A program made the translations under genes and the position numbers. From Pseudomonas bubulae (GTDB lineage: Bacteria; Pseudomonadota; Gammaproteobacteria; Pseudomonadales; Pseudomonadaceae), in assembly GCF_900618535.1 (NCBI RefSeq), contig NZ_UYJA01000001.1:62001-126000 (forward strand): a stretch of 64,000 nucleotides of DNA, in the 5' to 3' direction. Within the stretch, counting starts at the first letter, position 1; the number at the start of each line of letters is the position of its first letter. The notes under the pieces were generated by a model, which did no database searches, was not told the DNA's origin, and saw nothing but the letters and a program-made list of their open reading frames with translations. Positions 43,124-52,749 of this stretch are shown in pieces.

Positions 43124-43909
43124 TCAGGCCTGCAACTGCGGCTCACGAACGCTCCTGGCCCTGGGCATCGCCGGCAACACCGCCTCCTGCAAGGTTCGCG
43201 CAGCCGGGTGAGTAAAGCGCATCTGCGCCGTGACCGGCAGGTCTTCCACCAGCTTGCCGTCTGCCAGTACTACCACCCGCTGGCAAAAACGCTGCACCAG
43301 GCTCAGGTCATGGGTGATCAGCAAAAAACCGGTGCCGGACTCGCGCCGTACCTGTGCGAGCAAATCCAGAATCTGCACTTGCAACACCCGGTCAAGGTTG
43401 GACAGGGCTTCGTCGAGGATAATCAGCTGCGGGCCGATCGCCATGGCCCGGGCAATACCGGCGCGCTGCAGTTGCCCGCCGCTCAGTTGTGCCGGGAGCT
43501 TGTCGATGTCACGGGCCTCAAGCTGGACTTGCTGGAGCAATTGCTCAACCCGGGCCCTGCACGCCGAGGCGTCCATGTCTGAAAGATGGCGCAAAGGCTC
43601 GGCAATGCTCCAGCCAATGCTGCGCTGGGGATTGAAAGCGCTGAGGGCATCCTGAAAGACCATCTGCACACGCTGTAAAAACGGAGGCTGACCCTTGAAC
43701 ACAATGCTGCCCTGGTCGGCGCTTTCCAGCCCCATCAGCAGGCGCGCCAGGGTGCTTTTACCGCTGCCGCTACCTCCCAGCAGGCCAAGGCTTTGACCTT
43801 CGTGCAGGTCCAGATTCAAGCCGCTCAGCACCTGTACCCGATGCCGTTTGCTGAACAGCCCGCCAGCGCTGTAACCGTGCTCAAGGTCGCGTACCTGAAT
43901 AAAACTCAT
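43124..43909 (-). CDS. nikE: Nickel ABC transporter ATPase NikE
   Basis: A 261-residue ABC ATPase. Walker A (LGLLGGSGSGKSTLARLLMGLE), signature (LPAQLSGGQLQRAGIARAMA), Walker B (LIILDEALSNLD) and the switch His (LLITHDLS) are all present. It matches NikE/DppF-type ATPases of the nickel and peptide family. It overlaps nikD by 4 bp and is the last gene of nikABCDE. The set would import nickel for enzymes such as urease or hydrogenase; which one is not shown here. Confidence 0.9.
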   Translation of the reverse strand: MSFIQVRDLEHGYSAGGLFSKRHRVQVLSGLNLDLHEGQSLGLLGGSGSGKSTLARLLMGLESADQGSIVFKGQPPFLQRVQMVFQDALSAFNPQRSIGWSIAEPLRHLSDMDASACRARVEQLLQQVQLEARDIDKLPAQLSGGQLQRAGIARAMAIGPQLIILDEALSNLDRVLQVQILDLLAQVRRESGTGFLLITHDLSLVQRFCQRVVVLADGKLVEDLPVTAQMRFTHPAARTLQEAVLPAMPRARSVREPQLQA

Positions 43910-44679
43910 GGCGCGCAGCTCTCCATTGTCAATGAGTGGTGTGCTGCCAGCAGCGTGCGTGCTTCCTGGCTTTGCGGTGAATTGAACAGCCGGTGAACAT
44001 CGGCCTGTTCGACAATACGGCCGTGGGCCATGACGCTGACCTGATCGGCGCAGCGCGCCACCACGCCCATGTCATGGGTGATCAGCAGCACGCCAAGGTT
44101 GCGCTGCGCTACCAGCCGTTCCAGCAGGTCGAGAAAACGTGCCTGCGCCACAACATCCAGATCGCTGGTAGGTTCGTCAGCCAGCAAAAAACGGCTGTCG
44201 GCGAGCAGGGCCAGGGCGATCATCATCCGTTGCAGCATGCCGCCGCTCAATTGAAAGGCAAATGAGTCGAGCACCCGTTGAGCATCGTGCAGGCCCACTT
44301 CCTGCAAGGTGCTCTGAATCAGCTGCTCGGCCTCGGCACCGTGCAGGTCGCGGGTCTGGAGGGTTTCAAGGGCATGCTGGCGCAGTGAGCGTACCGGGTT
44401 GAAGGCGCTGCGCGGGTTCTGCAGCACCAATGCCACTTCGCGCCCGCGTAGTTGCGCAGCATCCACCACCTGGCCATCCAGCAACAGGGTGGCGCCGCTG
44501 CTGTGTACGCCAGGAGGCAACAAGTCGAGGATGCCCAGGCTGGTTAGCGATTTTCCTGAACCGCTGGCACCGACCAGCGCATGCACCTGGCCGGCCCTGA
44601 GGGTCAGTTCGGCCCGGTCGACCAGGGTGCGTTGCCGGTGTTTGAGGGTCAGGTCGCGAATCACCAATGTGTGTTTCAT
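43906..44679 (-). CDS. nikD: Nickel ABC transporter ATPase NikD
   Basis: A 257-residue ABC ATPase. Walker A (VHALVGASGSGKSLTSLGILDLLP), signature (FAFQLSGGMLQRMMIALALLA), Walker B (FLLADEPTSDLD) and LLITHDMG are all visible. It overlaps both nikC and nikE by 4 bp, which indicates translational coupling within the operon. Length agrees with E. coli NikD. The pair NikD-NikE powers the NikBC pore. Confidence 0.9.
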   Translation of the reverse strand: MKHTLVIRDLTLKHRQRTLVDRAELTLRAGQVHALVGASGSGKSLTSLGILDLLPPGVHSSGATLLLDGQVVDAAQLRGREVALVLQNPRSAFNPVRSLRQHALETLQTRDLHGAEAEQLIQSTLQEVGLHDAQRVLDSFAFQLSGGMLQRMMIALALLADSRFLLADEPTSDLDVVAQARFLDLLERLVAQRNLGVLLITHDMGVVARCADQVSVMAHGRIVEQADVHRLFNSPQSQEARTLLAAHHSLTMESCAP

Positions 44680-45521
44680 TCCTTGATCTCCGCCAGTACG
44701 CTGGGGTCAAGGCGGTCGCGCAAGGCGTCGCCCAGCAGGTTGAAGGCCATCACCGAGATAAAGATCATCAGGCCCGGCCACAGCAGCAACTGCGGCTGGG
44801 TCCAGATAAATTCCTTGGCATCGTTGATCATCACGCCCCACTCGGGGGTTGGCGGGCTGACGCCCAGACCCAGAAAGGACAAGCCCGAGACGTGCAGCAT
44901 CATGTGGCCAATGTCCATCGACGCCAGCACCAGCAGTTGCCCCACGACGTTGGGCATCACATGCTGGCGCAGCCGGGTCAGGCGCGAGGCACCGGCCAGT
45001 CGTGAAGCCAGCACATAATCCCGGTTACGCTGGGCCAGCACCATGCCGCGAACCATCCGCGCATACCAGGCCCAGTGGGACAGCGCGATGGCGATGATCA
45101 CATTGGTCAGGCCGGTACCCAGCAAGGCGATCAGGAAAAACGCCAGCACCAGGGTGGGGAAGGTCAGGAACATGTCGCACAGGCGCATCAGGAACATGTC
45201 GAGCTTGCCGCCGACTATCCCGGCGATACCGCCAATCACCACGCCCAGCACCAGTACCAGACCCAGCACCAGCACCACGCTGCCCAGGGACAGTTGCGTA
45301 CCGACGATCAGGCGCGAGAGCACGTCGCGCCCCAGGTGGTCGGTGCCCAGCCAATGGCTGGTACTGGCGGGCAGCAAACGCTCGTCCAGATTCACCAGGG
45401 TGGCGTCGTAGGGTGCCAGCCAGGGGCCGAACAGCGCCATCAGCAACAGCAGGGCAACCAGCCCGTAGCCGATGCGCGCGGCGTATTTTTTGCCGGTATA
45501 GACCGCCGCTATTGCGCTCAT
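44676..45521 (-). CDS. nikC: Nickel ABC transporter permease NikC
   Basis: A 281-residue inner-membrane permease with about six helices and the DppC-type N-terminus ([44 protein letters not shown]). The coupling loop (EAA-like) is [26 protein letters not shown]. Start at 45521 overlaps the nikB stop. An open frame reaches further upstream but belongs to nikB sequence read in another frame. Confidence 0.9.
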   Translation of the reverse strand: MSAIAAVYTGKKYAARIGYGLVALLLLMALFGPWLAPYDATLVNLDERLLPASTSHWLGTDHLGRDVLSRLIVGTQLSLGSVVLVLGLVLVLGVVIGGIAGIVGGKLDMFLMRLCDMFLTFPTLVLAFFLIALLGTGLTNVIIAIALSHWAWYARMVRGMVLAQRNRDYVLASRLAGASRLTRLRQHVMPNVVGQLLVLASMDIGHMMLHVSGLSFLGLGVSPPTPEWGVMINDAKEFIWTQPQLLLWPGLMIFISVMAFNLLGDALRDRLDPSVLAEIKE

Positions 45522-46459
45522 GCCATCACCCCCGAGAAACGTGTGCGCGGGTCTAGCCAGGCGTAGCAGATGTCCACCACCAGATTGCACAGCACCAGCA
45601 GTGTGGTCAGCAGCAGGGTGAAGCATTGCATCACCGGGAAGTCACGGTTGAGCACGGCGCTGACCGCGAAGCGGCCAACGCCGGGCCAGGCGAAGATGGT
45701 TTCGATCACCAGGGCACCTCCGAGCAACTCGCCAATGTGCATGCCGGTGGCGGTCACCAGCGGCATCCAGGCATTGCGCAGGATATGGTCGCGCCATACA
45801 CGCTTTTCGTTCAGGCCACGGGCCCGGGCATAAAACACGTGTCGATGCTCACGCACATCCAGCAGGCTGGCGCGCAGCAGGCGGGCGTTGATCGACATCG
45901 ACATCAGGGCAATCGCCAGTACCGGCATCAGCAGATGCTGCGGACCACCACGGCCCATCGGCGGCAACCAGCCCAACCACAGCGAGAACAATGCAATCAG
46001 CAAAAAAGCCAACCAGAAATTGGGCATGGAAACACCGATAAAGGTGATGAAACGCACCACCTGGTCGGGCCAGCGACCTTTCCAGCGGGCCGCCGCCAGA
46101 CCCAGCGGAATGCTCATTACCAGCGTGGCAAGCAGCGCCAGACCACCCAGCTGAAGGGTGGCGGGCAGGTAATAGAGGATGTCATCGAGCACCGGGCGCC
46201 CGGTGATATAGGAGGTGCCGAAGTCCAGGTGCACGGCGTTCCACAGCCAGGTGAGGTACTGCTCGGGCAGTGGCCGGTCCAGGCCCAGTGCGTGGCGTGC
46301 CTCGGCCAGCGCAGCGTCGGTTGGAGGGATCTGCGACAGGCGCAGGTAGTCCAGGGCCGGGTCGCCATTGCCCAGGTGCAGCAGGACAAAGACGATCAGT
46401 GACACCCCCAGCAGCACCGGGATCAGCAGCACAAGCCGCAGGATAATATAGCGCAGCAT
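45518..46459 (-). CDS. nikB: Nickel ABC transporter permease NikB
   Basis: A 313-residue permease with six predicted helices and the DppB-type N-terminus ([35 protein letters not shown]). The coupling loop is [29 protein letters not shown]. It is almost the same length as E. coli NikB and lies 3 bp behind nikA. With NikC it forms the channel for nickel (usually as a His- or metallophore complex). Confidence 0.92.
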   Translation of the reverse strand: MLRYIILRLVLLIPVLLGVSLIVFVLLHLGNGDPALDYLRLSQIPPTDAALAEARHALGLDRPLPEQYLTWLWNAVHLDFGTSYITGRPVLDDILYYLPATLQLGGLALLATLVMSIPLGLAAARWKGRWPDQVVRFITFIGVSMPNFWLAFLLIALFSLWLGWLPPMGRGGPQHLLMPVLAIALMSMSINARLLRASLLDVREHRHVFYARARGLNEKRVWRDHILRNAWMPLVTATGMHIGELLGGALVIETIFAWPGVGRFAVSAVLNRDFPVMQCFTLLLTTLLVLCNLVVDICYAWLDPRTRFSGVMA

Positions 46460-46462
46460 GGT

Positions 46463-48037
46463 TTATGGCTTCCCTGTGGTGGGGTGCATCACTTCGAACG
46501 GCACATCAAACAGCGTGCTGCCGAATTGAACATTGTCGACGTTTTTTCCGCTGACACTGATGGCCGTCAGGTGTGAGATCGGCAGGTACACGGCCTGATC
46601 GTGCAGGGTGGTGAGGATCTCGCGGTAATCGTCAGCGCGCTTGCCCTCGTCGGTTTCGCCCAGTACTTCGGCGATTTTCCGGTCGATGGCCGCCTTCATC
46701 GGCAGGCCGAGCTGGGCCATGTAGTCGGCGTGTCCGGCGTAGCGCATGGAGCTGACAAACGAGTGCGGGTCATAGGGAGCGCCCCAGGTATCGGCGAAGA
46801 TCATGCCGAACTTGCCCTCGCGCTGGCGCTGCACCAGGGCACCGTCTTCTTCGGCGCGCAACTTGACGTCGATGCCGACCTTGGCCAGTTCGCCCTGAAT
46901 GATTTCGGCGAGGTTTTTTTGCAGGGCACTGGGGCCCAGAAACACCAGTTCGATACTTAGCGGCTGGCCGTTTTTTTCACGAATGCGTTTGCCTTCAGGG
47001 ACTTTCCAGCCTGCCGCTTCCAGGTTTTTTTTGGCCTGTTCGGGGTCGTAGGGCAGTGCCTTGAGGCCCAGGTCGGCATACGGCATGTTGCTGGCGAACA
47101 GCGCATCGGCCCGCGGCTCCTGGCCATGCAGCACCTTGGCAATGATAGTGTCCTTGTCCACGGCCTGATTGATCGCCTGGCGCACGGCCAGTTCATTGGT
47201 CGGAGCCAGGCCGGTGTTCATTGCCACGGTACGGGTGGCCAGCGGTGCGGAAATGGCCGTCTTGAAGCCCGAATCGCGCAGGCGCACAAAGGTGCCGGGG
47301 GAGATTTCGCCGTCGGCACCCTGAATCAGATCGATTTCACCGGTTTGCAGGGCAATGGCGCGGCTGTCCGGGTCGGAGATGACTTTCACCATTACCGAAC
47401 CATAGCCCGGTTTGGGCCCCCAGTAGTGCGGGTTGCGCTCGAAGCGGTCGAACTCGCCACGGCGGGTTTGCGTCAGTACCCAGGGCCCGGTGCCCACCGG
47501 CACGCCGGGCTTTGCCTCGGGGGCGGCAAAGCGCAACGGGCGAACCTGCGCCAGTTCCATCAGGGTCGGGTAGTAGGGGTGTTTAAGCACCAGCACCAGG
47601 GTGTGCTCGTCCGGTGCTTCGACACGCTCCAGGGTGGAGACCAGCTCCATCCACTGATGACGCTTGCTGTTGGCGAGCACCGCGTCGAGGTTGGCCTTGG
47701 CTGCGGCTGCGTTGAACGAACTGCCGTCACTGAAGGTCACACCGTCGCGCAGGGTGAAGGTGTAGGTCTTGCCATCTGCTGACACTGTCCATGACGTGGC
47801 CAGCCAGGGTTCCAGAGTGCCTTGGGCGGTGTAGCGCACCAGCGGTTCATAGACCATGGCCTGGGCATACATCTGGTTCGGCGAATAGCCGCGAGGGTCC
47901 AGCGGCCCGGCATTGGTTGGCCACGAGTAGGTCAGTGTGGGGGCCGCATCGCCCGCCCATGCAGTCGACAAGCCTGCGCTCAGGCAGGCTCCAATCATCC
48001 ATAAGGTCAGCTGTTTTTTAGTCCATGACTGCTTCAC
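46463..48037 (-). CDS. nikA: Nickel ABC transporter periplasmic binding protein NikA
   Basis: A 524-residue protein, exactly the usual length of NikA, with a signal peptide (WMIGACLSAGLSTAWA). Family stretches include APTLTYSWPTNAGPLDPRGYSPNQMYAQAMVYEPLV, WLATSWTVSADGKTYTFTLRDGVTFSDGSSFNA and FADTWGAPYDPHSFVSSMR. The start is GTG with GGGAG 7 bases upstream. It is the first gene of the operon and lies below a NikR-type site shared with divergent nikR. Dipeptide-binding proteins are similar, but nikR next door fixes the assignment. Confidence 0.93.
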   Translation of the reverse strand: MKQSWTKKQLTLWMIGACLSAGLSTAWAGDAAPTLTYSWPTNAGPLDPRGYSPNQMYAQAMVYEPLVRYTAQGTLEPWLATSWTVSADGKTYTFTLRDGVTFSDGSSFNAAAAKANLDAVLANSKRHQWMELVSTLERVEAPDEHTLVLVLKHPYYPTLMELAQVRPLRFAAPEAKPGVPVGTGPWVLTQTRRGEFDRFERNPHYWGPKPGYGSVMVKVISDPDSRAIALQTGEIDLIQGADGEISPGTFVRLRDSGFKTAISAPLATRTVAMNTGLAPTNELAVRQAINQAVDKDTIIAKVLHGQEPRADALFASNMPYADLGLKALPYDPEQAKKNLEAAGWKVPEGKRIREKNGQPLSIELVFLGPSALQKNLAEIIQGELAKVGIDVKLRAEEDGALVQRQREGKFGMIFADTWGAPYDPHSFVSSMRYAGHADYMAQLGLPMKAAIDRKIAEVLGETDEGKRADDYREILTTLHDQAVYLPISHLTAISVSGKNVDNVQFGSTLFDVPFEVMHPTTGKP

Positions 48038-48083
48038 ACTGCGTCTCCCTCAGTTGATGGCCAGTGGCCTGATCAGATGCTGG

Positions 48084-48111
48084 GTATGAAGTCTATGTCA
48101 AAAGTTCATAA
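48084..48111. promoter_or_regulatory. NikR operator (GTATGA-N16-TCATAA)
   Basis: The E. coli NikR site is GTATGA-N16-TCATAC. Here both half sites are present with exact 16-base spacing and one mismatch in the last base. It sits in the 90-bp gap between nikA and nikR, so nickel-NikR should repress nikABCDE and probably its own gene. Confidence 0.85.
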
Positions 48112-48127
48112 CTGCGAGGCCGATTAG

Positions 48128-48535
48128 ATGCAGAGGGTCACTATTTCGCTGGACGATGCTTTATTGGCCGAAATTGATGAGCGCGTTGGCACCCACGGCT
48201 ACCAGGGGCGCTCCGAGGCCATCCGCGATCTGTTGCGCGCCGGCCTGCTGGAACCGGAGCAGGGCGACCCGCAAAGCGCTTGCGTGGCAACCTTGAGCTA
48301 CGTCTATGACCACGCCACCCGGGAGCTGTCCAAGCGTCTGAACACGGCCTTTCACGAGCACCATGACCTGACCCTGTCGACGCTGCATGTGCATCTGGAC
48401 CAGGGCAAGTGCATGGAAGTCTCGGTGCTCAAGGGCACGGTCGGCGAGGTGGCGCAACTGACGCGCCAGGTGATGGCCGAGCGCGGAGTGCGCCATGGCA
48501 GCGCGCAGATTATTCCATTGGGAGATCTCGAGTAG
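48128..48535 (+). CDS. nikR: Nickel-responsive regulator NikR
   Basis: A 135-residue ribbon-helix-helix repressor. Residues 1-45 form the DNA-binding part (RVTISLDDALLAEIDERVGTHGYQGRSEAIRDLLR). All four nickel ligands of E. coli NikR are in register: His76, His87, His89 and Cys95 (FHEHHDLTLSTLHVHLDQGKCME). It is divergent from nikA, with its operator in the shared promoter. When nickel is plentiful it should shut off the importer. Confidence 0.96.
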   Translation: MQRVTISLDDALLAEIDERVGTHGYQGRSEAIRDLLRAGLLEPEQGDPQSACVATLSYVYDHATRELSKRLNTAFHEHHDLTLSTLHVHLDQGKCMEVSVLKGTVGEVAQLTRQVMAERGVRHGSAQIIPLGDLE

Positions 48536-48580
48536 CGCTGGGTCAGTGCTTGAGTGTCCAGCGGGCGCAAAGAATGCGCC

Positions 48581-50992
48581 TTAGAAATCCCAGCGGGTAT
48601 TGACCATTACATTGCGCGGGTCACCGTAATACGCCGTGTTGTAGAAGCCGATATTGGTGTAGTACTGCTTGTCGAACAGGTTGTTGACGTTGAGTGTGGT
48701 GGACAGGTGCTCGCTGACCTGGTACTTGGCCATTGCATCGACCAGCCAGTAAGCGTCCTGGCTGAAGTCCTGGTACTGGTCCTTGGCGCGGTTGTAGATG
48801 TTCTGCCAGCTGCGGTTCTGCCAGCGCGCGCCGCCACCGATGGTCAAGCGGTCCAGCGGCCCCTTGAATTTATAGGTGGTGTAGAGGCTCAACTGGTCTT
48901 CGGGCTCCCAGGTCGAGATTTTTTCGTCGTCGCTGCCGCGAATGACCTTGTGAGTAAAGCCGGCCTGGGCCTGCCAGCCCGGTGCCAGTTCGCCGGACAT
49001 CTCGGCTTCGAAGCCCTTGGCCTTGGCCTTGGTGCCGACTGATGCATAGAGGATCGACGGGTTGGTCGGATCGGCGTTGTACTCGGCGTCCGGTTCGGCG
49101 CGGTTGCTTTCATGTACCTCGAAATAGGCCAGGCTGGTGTTCAACCTGCCGCCATAAAACTCGCCCTTGATTCCCACTTCGTAGTTTTTGCCTTCATCGG
49201 GCTCAAGCACTTTGTTGTTGCGATCGCGGTTGTAGGTTTGCGGCATGAAAATGTCGGTATAGCTGGCATACGCGGTGAAGTTGTCGTTCAGGTCGTAGGT
49301 CACACCCACGTAAGGCACGAGGCGGCCGGTCTCGGTGGTGTGGTAATCCCCGGTCAGCCAGTAGTTGGCCAGCCGTGTGCCCAACAGCAGGTTAAGGTCG
49401 TCGGTCAGGTTGAAGCGTGCGCTGATGTAGCCTGCGGTCTGGCGTGTGGTGGTGTCGTTGTATTGGGTCGGTGCGCCCCAGTCCGGCTCGGTGGTCTTGC
49501 CGTCGAAGTTCCAGAAATCAATGACGTTGGCGCTGAGGAAGGTCGGGTTGCCGTAGTCCTTGCCTTGCCAGTGGGCGCTGGAGGCCGATGCGCCGATCAC
49601 CAGTTCATGCTCGCGGCCAGCCAGGCTGAAGGGGCCGCTGAAGTAGGCATCGGCGGCGTCGGTGCGGGTGTTCCCGGTGAATTTGTTGGCATAGATCGAC
49701 GACAGGCCGGTGGCCGGGAAGGGGCCGCTCATGACCGAACCCAGCGGCGCATCGTAGCTGTTGACCTGATGGGTCAATTGGCCCTTGCCGACCCAGCCGT
49801 TGGCGAAGCTGTGCTCCAGGGTCGCGAACACGCTCTGGGTGGTCTGCTCCCAACGGCTCCAGTTGGCGCCGTTGTTGTACGAGCGCTTGACGTCGATACG
49901 CTCGCCGTTGCGGTCGAACAGCGGGCGGCTGCCCGACCAGCCCGAGGCGTGGGGGTCGTTGTTCTGGTAATCAAAGCCCAGGGTCAGGAGGGTGTCATCG
50001 CTGAGGTCGGCTTCGAGGGTGCCGAAATAGACCCCGGTCTTGCGCTCATAGCGGTCCATGAACGAGTGCTTGTCCTGGTAGGCCGCCACGGCACGGCCGC
50101 GAATGTTGCCGCTGTCGGTCAGCGGGCCGCTGACGTCAACCTGGGTGCGGTAGTTATCCCAACTGCCGGCACCGACATCGATGCTGGCCTTGAATTCGCG
50201 GGTCGGCTTTTTGCGGATCAGGTTGATCGTCGCCCCCGGGGCTCCGGCACCGGTCAAGAGGCCCGTGGCGCCCTTGAGGATTTCCACGCGGTCGTAGATG
50301 GCCATGTCACTCAGGGTCTGGCCCGAGGAGTACGCCGAGTTGCGCAGGGTGGGAATGCCGTCGTACTGGAAGTTCTCCACCGAGAAACCGCGGGCATAGT
50401 AGTTGGTGCGCTCGCTGTCGAAGGTCGAGACGGTGATGCCAGGGGTATGGCGCATCACCTCGTCGATGGAGTTGAGGCCGAAATCATCCATATGCTGGCG
50501 GGTAATCACGGTGATCGACTGCGGCGTTTGCCGTGGCGTCAGTACCATGCGTGTGGCCGTGGCGATGGTGCCGGGGGTATACGAGCCGCTGCCTTCGGTG
50601 ATGGTCCCTAGCTGGTTGGAGGTAACCTGGGTGGCCTGCAATTGCAGTTCACCGTTGCCTTGCGCTGGTCTGGCAACAACCCGGTAACCGTCGCCGTCAG
50701 TGACCGCCTGCAGGCCCAGCGGGGCGAGCAGCCGTTGCAGGCCTTCGTCGACGGCAAAGTTGCCGCTCAAGCCACTGCTGCGCATACCGGTTGTCAGGCT
50801 CGAATCCACCGCGATCATCACCCCGGACTGTTGGCCAAAACTGCCCAGCACCGCGTCCAGGCTGCCCGGCGCAATGCTGTAGGCATGCTCGCTGCCTGAG
50901 GCTGCGAATGCGCCTTGGCTGGCCGTGGCAATGGATAAACCGAATACAAAGGTGCGCAAGGCACCGGCGAGGGGGGTAAGTCGGCTGTGCAT
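48581..50992 (-). CDS. TonB-dependent siderophore receptor with STN signalling domain
   Basis: An 803-residue outer-membrane receptor of the FpvA/FhuE/FecA-like type. A signal peptide (to GAFAAS) is followed by an STN domain at about residues 38-107 (YSIAPGSLDAVLGSFGQQSGVMIAVDSSLT...LQRLLAPLGLQAV), which contacts the FecR-type protein for surface signalling. The plug is next (TPRQTPQSITVITRQHMDDFGLNSIDEVMRHTPGITV, VEILKGATGLLTGAGAPGATINLIRKKP), then the beta-barrel ending in Phe. It lies below the FecR gene on the same strand. The ligand is a ferric siderophore, probably a xenosiderophore, not identified. Confidence 0.93.
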   Translation of the reverse strand: MHSRLTPLAGALRTFVFGLSIATASQGAFAASGSEHAYSIAPGSLDAVLGSFGQQSGVMIAVDSSLTTGMRSSGLSGNFAVDEGLQRLLAPLGLQAVTDGDGYRVVARPAQGNGELQLQATQVTSNQLGTITEGSGSYTPGTIATATRMVLTPRQTPQSITVITRQHMDDFGLNSIDEVMRHTPGITVSTFDSERTNYYARGFSVENFQYDGIPTLRNSAYSSGQTLSDMAIYDRVEILKGATGLLTGAGAPGATINLIRKKPTREFKASIDVGAGSWDNYRTQVDVSGPLTDSGNIRGRAVAAYQDKHSFMDRYERKTGVYFGTLEADLSDDTLLTLGFDYQNNDPHASGWSGSRPLFDRNGERIDVKRSYNNGANWSRWEQTTQSVFATLEHSFANGWVGKGQLTHQVNSYDAPLGSVMSGPFPATGLSSIYANKFTGNTRTDAADAYFSGPFSLAGREHELVIGASASSAHWQGKDYGNPTFLSANVIDFWNFDGKTTEPDWGAPTQYNDTTTRQTAGYISARFNLTDDLNLLLGTRLANYWLTGDYHTTETGRLVPYVGVTYDLNDNFTAYASYTDIFMPQTYNRDRNNKVLEPDEGKNYEVGIKGEFYGGRLNTSLAYFEVHESNRAEPDAEYNADPTNPSILYASVGTKAKAKGFEAEMSGELAPGWQAQAGFTHKVIRGSDDEKISTWEPEDQLSLYTTYKFKGPLDRLTIGGGARWQNRSWQNIYNRAKDQYQDFSQDAYWLVDAMAKYQVSEHLSTTLNVNNLFDKQYYTNIGFYNTAYYGDPRNVMVNTRWDF

Positions 50993-51103
50993 AAAGACTG
51001 TCCATGTGTGAAAAGGGTCGGCGTTGCGCTGTTAATCAGCGTCTTCCCTGAACTTGATGCACCAGATAAGAAAAACTGCCGGCGGTATTGAAAATATTTA
51101 TTT

Positions 51104-52075
51104 TCAGGCCGCGACCACGTTGGCCCAGTAGCCAAACACTCGCTGCACGCGGATTGGCAGCACCCGCGTGAGCAGGTCGAGGCTGGCATCGGGGCGGTCG
51201 ATGGAGAACGATCCTGACACCCGCAATGCCGCGACTTGCGGGTCGCAGCGCACCACGCCACGGCGGTAGAGGTTGAGCTGGGCAATCACCTGGCCCAGTG
51301 GCATGCGTTCGGCGATCAGCAGGCCGTTGACCCAGGCATCGGCACCGACCGTGACCGGGCGCGGTGTGCTGTCTGTCTGGCTGTCGAACGTTACCTGCTG
51401 GCCGGCATCCAGACTCAAGCTGTCGCCCCGTGCCAGCTTGATCGATGCACTGCCACTCAGCACCTGGACCTGGGTGCCTGCCTGCCACGGCAGGTTGTGG
51501 CTGATCACCAGGCGTGAGCGGGGCGCGGGCAGCACCTGGCCATTGGCGGTGCTGAGCCTGATATCGCCAGCGCTGACCAGCACGCGGCCCAGGCTCAGGA
51601 ACAGTTCGGTGCCAGCGGCGGTGGTGCGGGTATCGAGGGCAGTGTGGGTGTCGAGGGTCAGGTCGACACCCTCTGCCAGAGTTAACTGGCGCCGCTCGCC
51701 GGTGGCGGTGCGATAGTCACTGAACAGCTCTGGCAGCAGCACCCGTTCCCGCACCCCATAGCCGGTAGCCAGCATCACGCCCAGACCGGCAAAGCCCTTG
51801 AGCAGCGTGCGTCTGCCCGGGGCATTACGCGAGCGCAGCAACGTCCGGGCACCGGCGGCAGGCAGCATGCGGGTGCTGTCGCGAATGTCGGTATTAAGCC
51901 CGGTGAGGCGCTGCCAGGCCAGTTCATGTTGCGCGGATTGCGCGCGCCAATGCTGGCAGGCCAGAAGCTCGGCCTCGGTGCTGACGCCCGATTGCACGGT
52001 GACCATCCACTGCAAGGCTTGCTCGACCACATCCTGGTCGAGGCGCTGGGTGTTGGCGGGCTCGAACAGACTCAC
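51104..52075 (-). CDS. FecR-family anti-sigma/sigma regulator
   Basis: A 323-residue single-pass inner-membrane protein. The cytoplasmic part has the DUF4880-like ALQWMVTVQSG...LACQHWRAQSAQHELAWQRL. A hydrophobic helix follows (LLKGFAGLGVMLATGYGV), then the periplasmic FecR domain (YRTATGERRQLTLAEGVDLTLDTHTALDTR...GRVLVSAGDIRL) and a C-terminal STN-like segment. GTG at 52075 overlaps the sigma-factor stop (GTGA), so translation is coupled. It conveys ligand occupancy of the TonB receptor to the sigma factor. Confidence 0.92.
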   Translation of the reverse strand: MSLFEPANTQRLDQDVVEQALQWMVTVQSGVSTEAELLACQHWRAQSAQHELAWQRLTGLNTDIRDSTRMLPAAGARTLLRSRNAPGRRTLLKGFAGLGVMLATGYGVRERVLLPELFSDYRTATGERRQLTLAEGVDLTLDTHTALDTRTTAAGTELFLSLGRVLVSAGDIRLSTANGQVLPAPRSRLVISHNLPWQAGTQVQVLSGSASIKLARGDSLSLDAGQQVTFDSQTDSTPRPVTVGADAWVNGLLIAERMPLGQVIAQLNLYRRGVVRCDPQVAALRVSGSFSIDRPDASLDLLTRVLPIRVQRVFGYWANVVAA

Positions 52076-52584
52076 CCGGTGTAGACCGCGCTGTAGCAGT
52101 GTCGGTAAGCCTTGAGCATGGCTTTTTGCACCACGTTGACGGTCAGGCCCATGCGTTCGGCGATCTGCGGGTAGGTCAGGCCGTCCAGTTGCGACAGTAA
52201 AAAAATCTCCCGCACTTTTGCGCCCAGGCCATCGAGCACCTGGCCGACGGCGTCCAGTGCCTCCAACACCAGCAGGCGAGATTCCGGGGAGGGCACAAGC
52301 TGCGGCTCCAGGAGCGCCAGGGACTCCATATAGGCCCGCTCCAGCGCCTGACGACGGAAGTATTGGCCGCACAGGCGGCTGGCAATGGTGGTGAGATAGG
52401 CCCGGGGTTCGCGCAGCGGCGCGGGTGTGTCGGTACGCAGCATGCGCACAAACGTGTCCTGGGCCAGATCCAGAGCCTGCTCCTGATTGCCCAGCTTGCG
52501 GCGCAGCAACTGCACCACCCAGCCGTGATGCTGAACATAGAGTTCACCCACGGCACGGCGTGAGGAAGGGGAGGACGTGAGCAT
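52072..52584 (-). CDS. ECF sigma factor, FecI type
   Basis: A 170-residue sigma factor for iron-transport genes. Region 2 is ELYVQHHGWVVQLLRRKLGNQEQALDLAQDTFVRMLR, and region 4 is VREIFLLSQLDGLTYPQIAERMGLTVNVVQKAMLKAYRHC. ATG at 52584 is chosen, as the upstream in-frame codons do not match the family. The order sigma-fecR-receptor is that of FecI/PupI/FoxI systems. A possible Fur site lies upstream. Confidence 0.93.
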   Translation of the reverse strand: MLTSSPSSRRAVGELYVQHHGWVVQLLRRKLGNQEQALDLAQDTFVRMLRTDTPAPLREPRAYLTTIASRLCGQYFRRQALERAYMESLALLEPQLVPSPESRLLVLEALDAVGQVLDGLGAKVREIFLLSQLDGLTYPQIAERMGLTVNVVQKAMLKAYRHCYSAVYTG

Positions 52585-52621
52585 CGATTGCAATCCCGGA
52601 GCAGACACTGACAAGGATCGC

Positions 52622-52640
52622 AATGATAGCGCTTCTCATT
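52622..52640. promoter_or_regulatory. Possible Fur-binding site
   Basis: AATGA (52622-52626) and TCATT (52636-52640) are inverted half sites around AGCGCT, 38 bp upstream of the sigma-factor start. Fur control of such genes is the rule, but the match to the 19-base consensus is only partial. Confidence 0.4.
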
Positions 52641-52675
52641 AACGTATGCTCGGGAATGTTTCGCGCTGTGTCAGA

Positions 52676-52703
52676 TGTGGGAGCGAGCCTGCTCGCTCCC
52701 ACA
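52676..52703. repeat. REP-type hairpin, 13-bp stem
   Basis: TGTGGGAGCGAGC (52676-52688) and its perfect complement (52691-52703) with a 2-base loop, between the racemase gene end and the ECF promoter. Confidence 0.85.
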
Positions 52704-52749
52704 CTAGGGCTTGACCTGCAACAGAGTCTCTACAAGCTCTATGCAGGCC

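Noticed and set aside
49112..50611. Open frame of 499 codons opposite the TonB receptor
   Set aside because: Antisense shadow of a long GC-rich gene with complete STN, plug and barrel features on the other strand.
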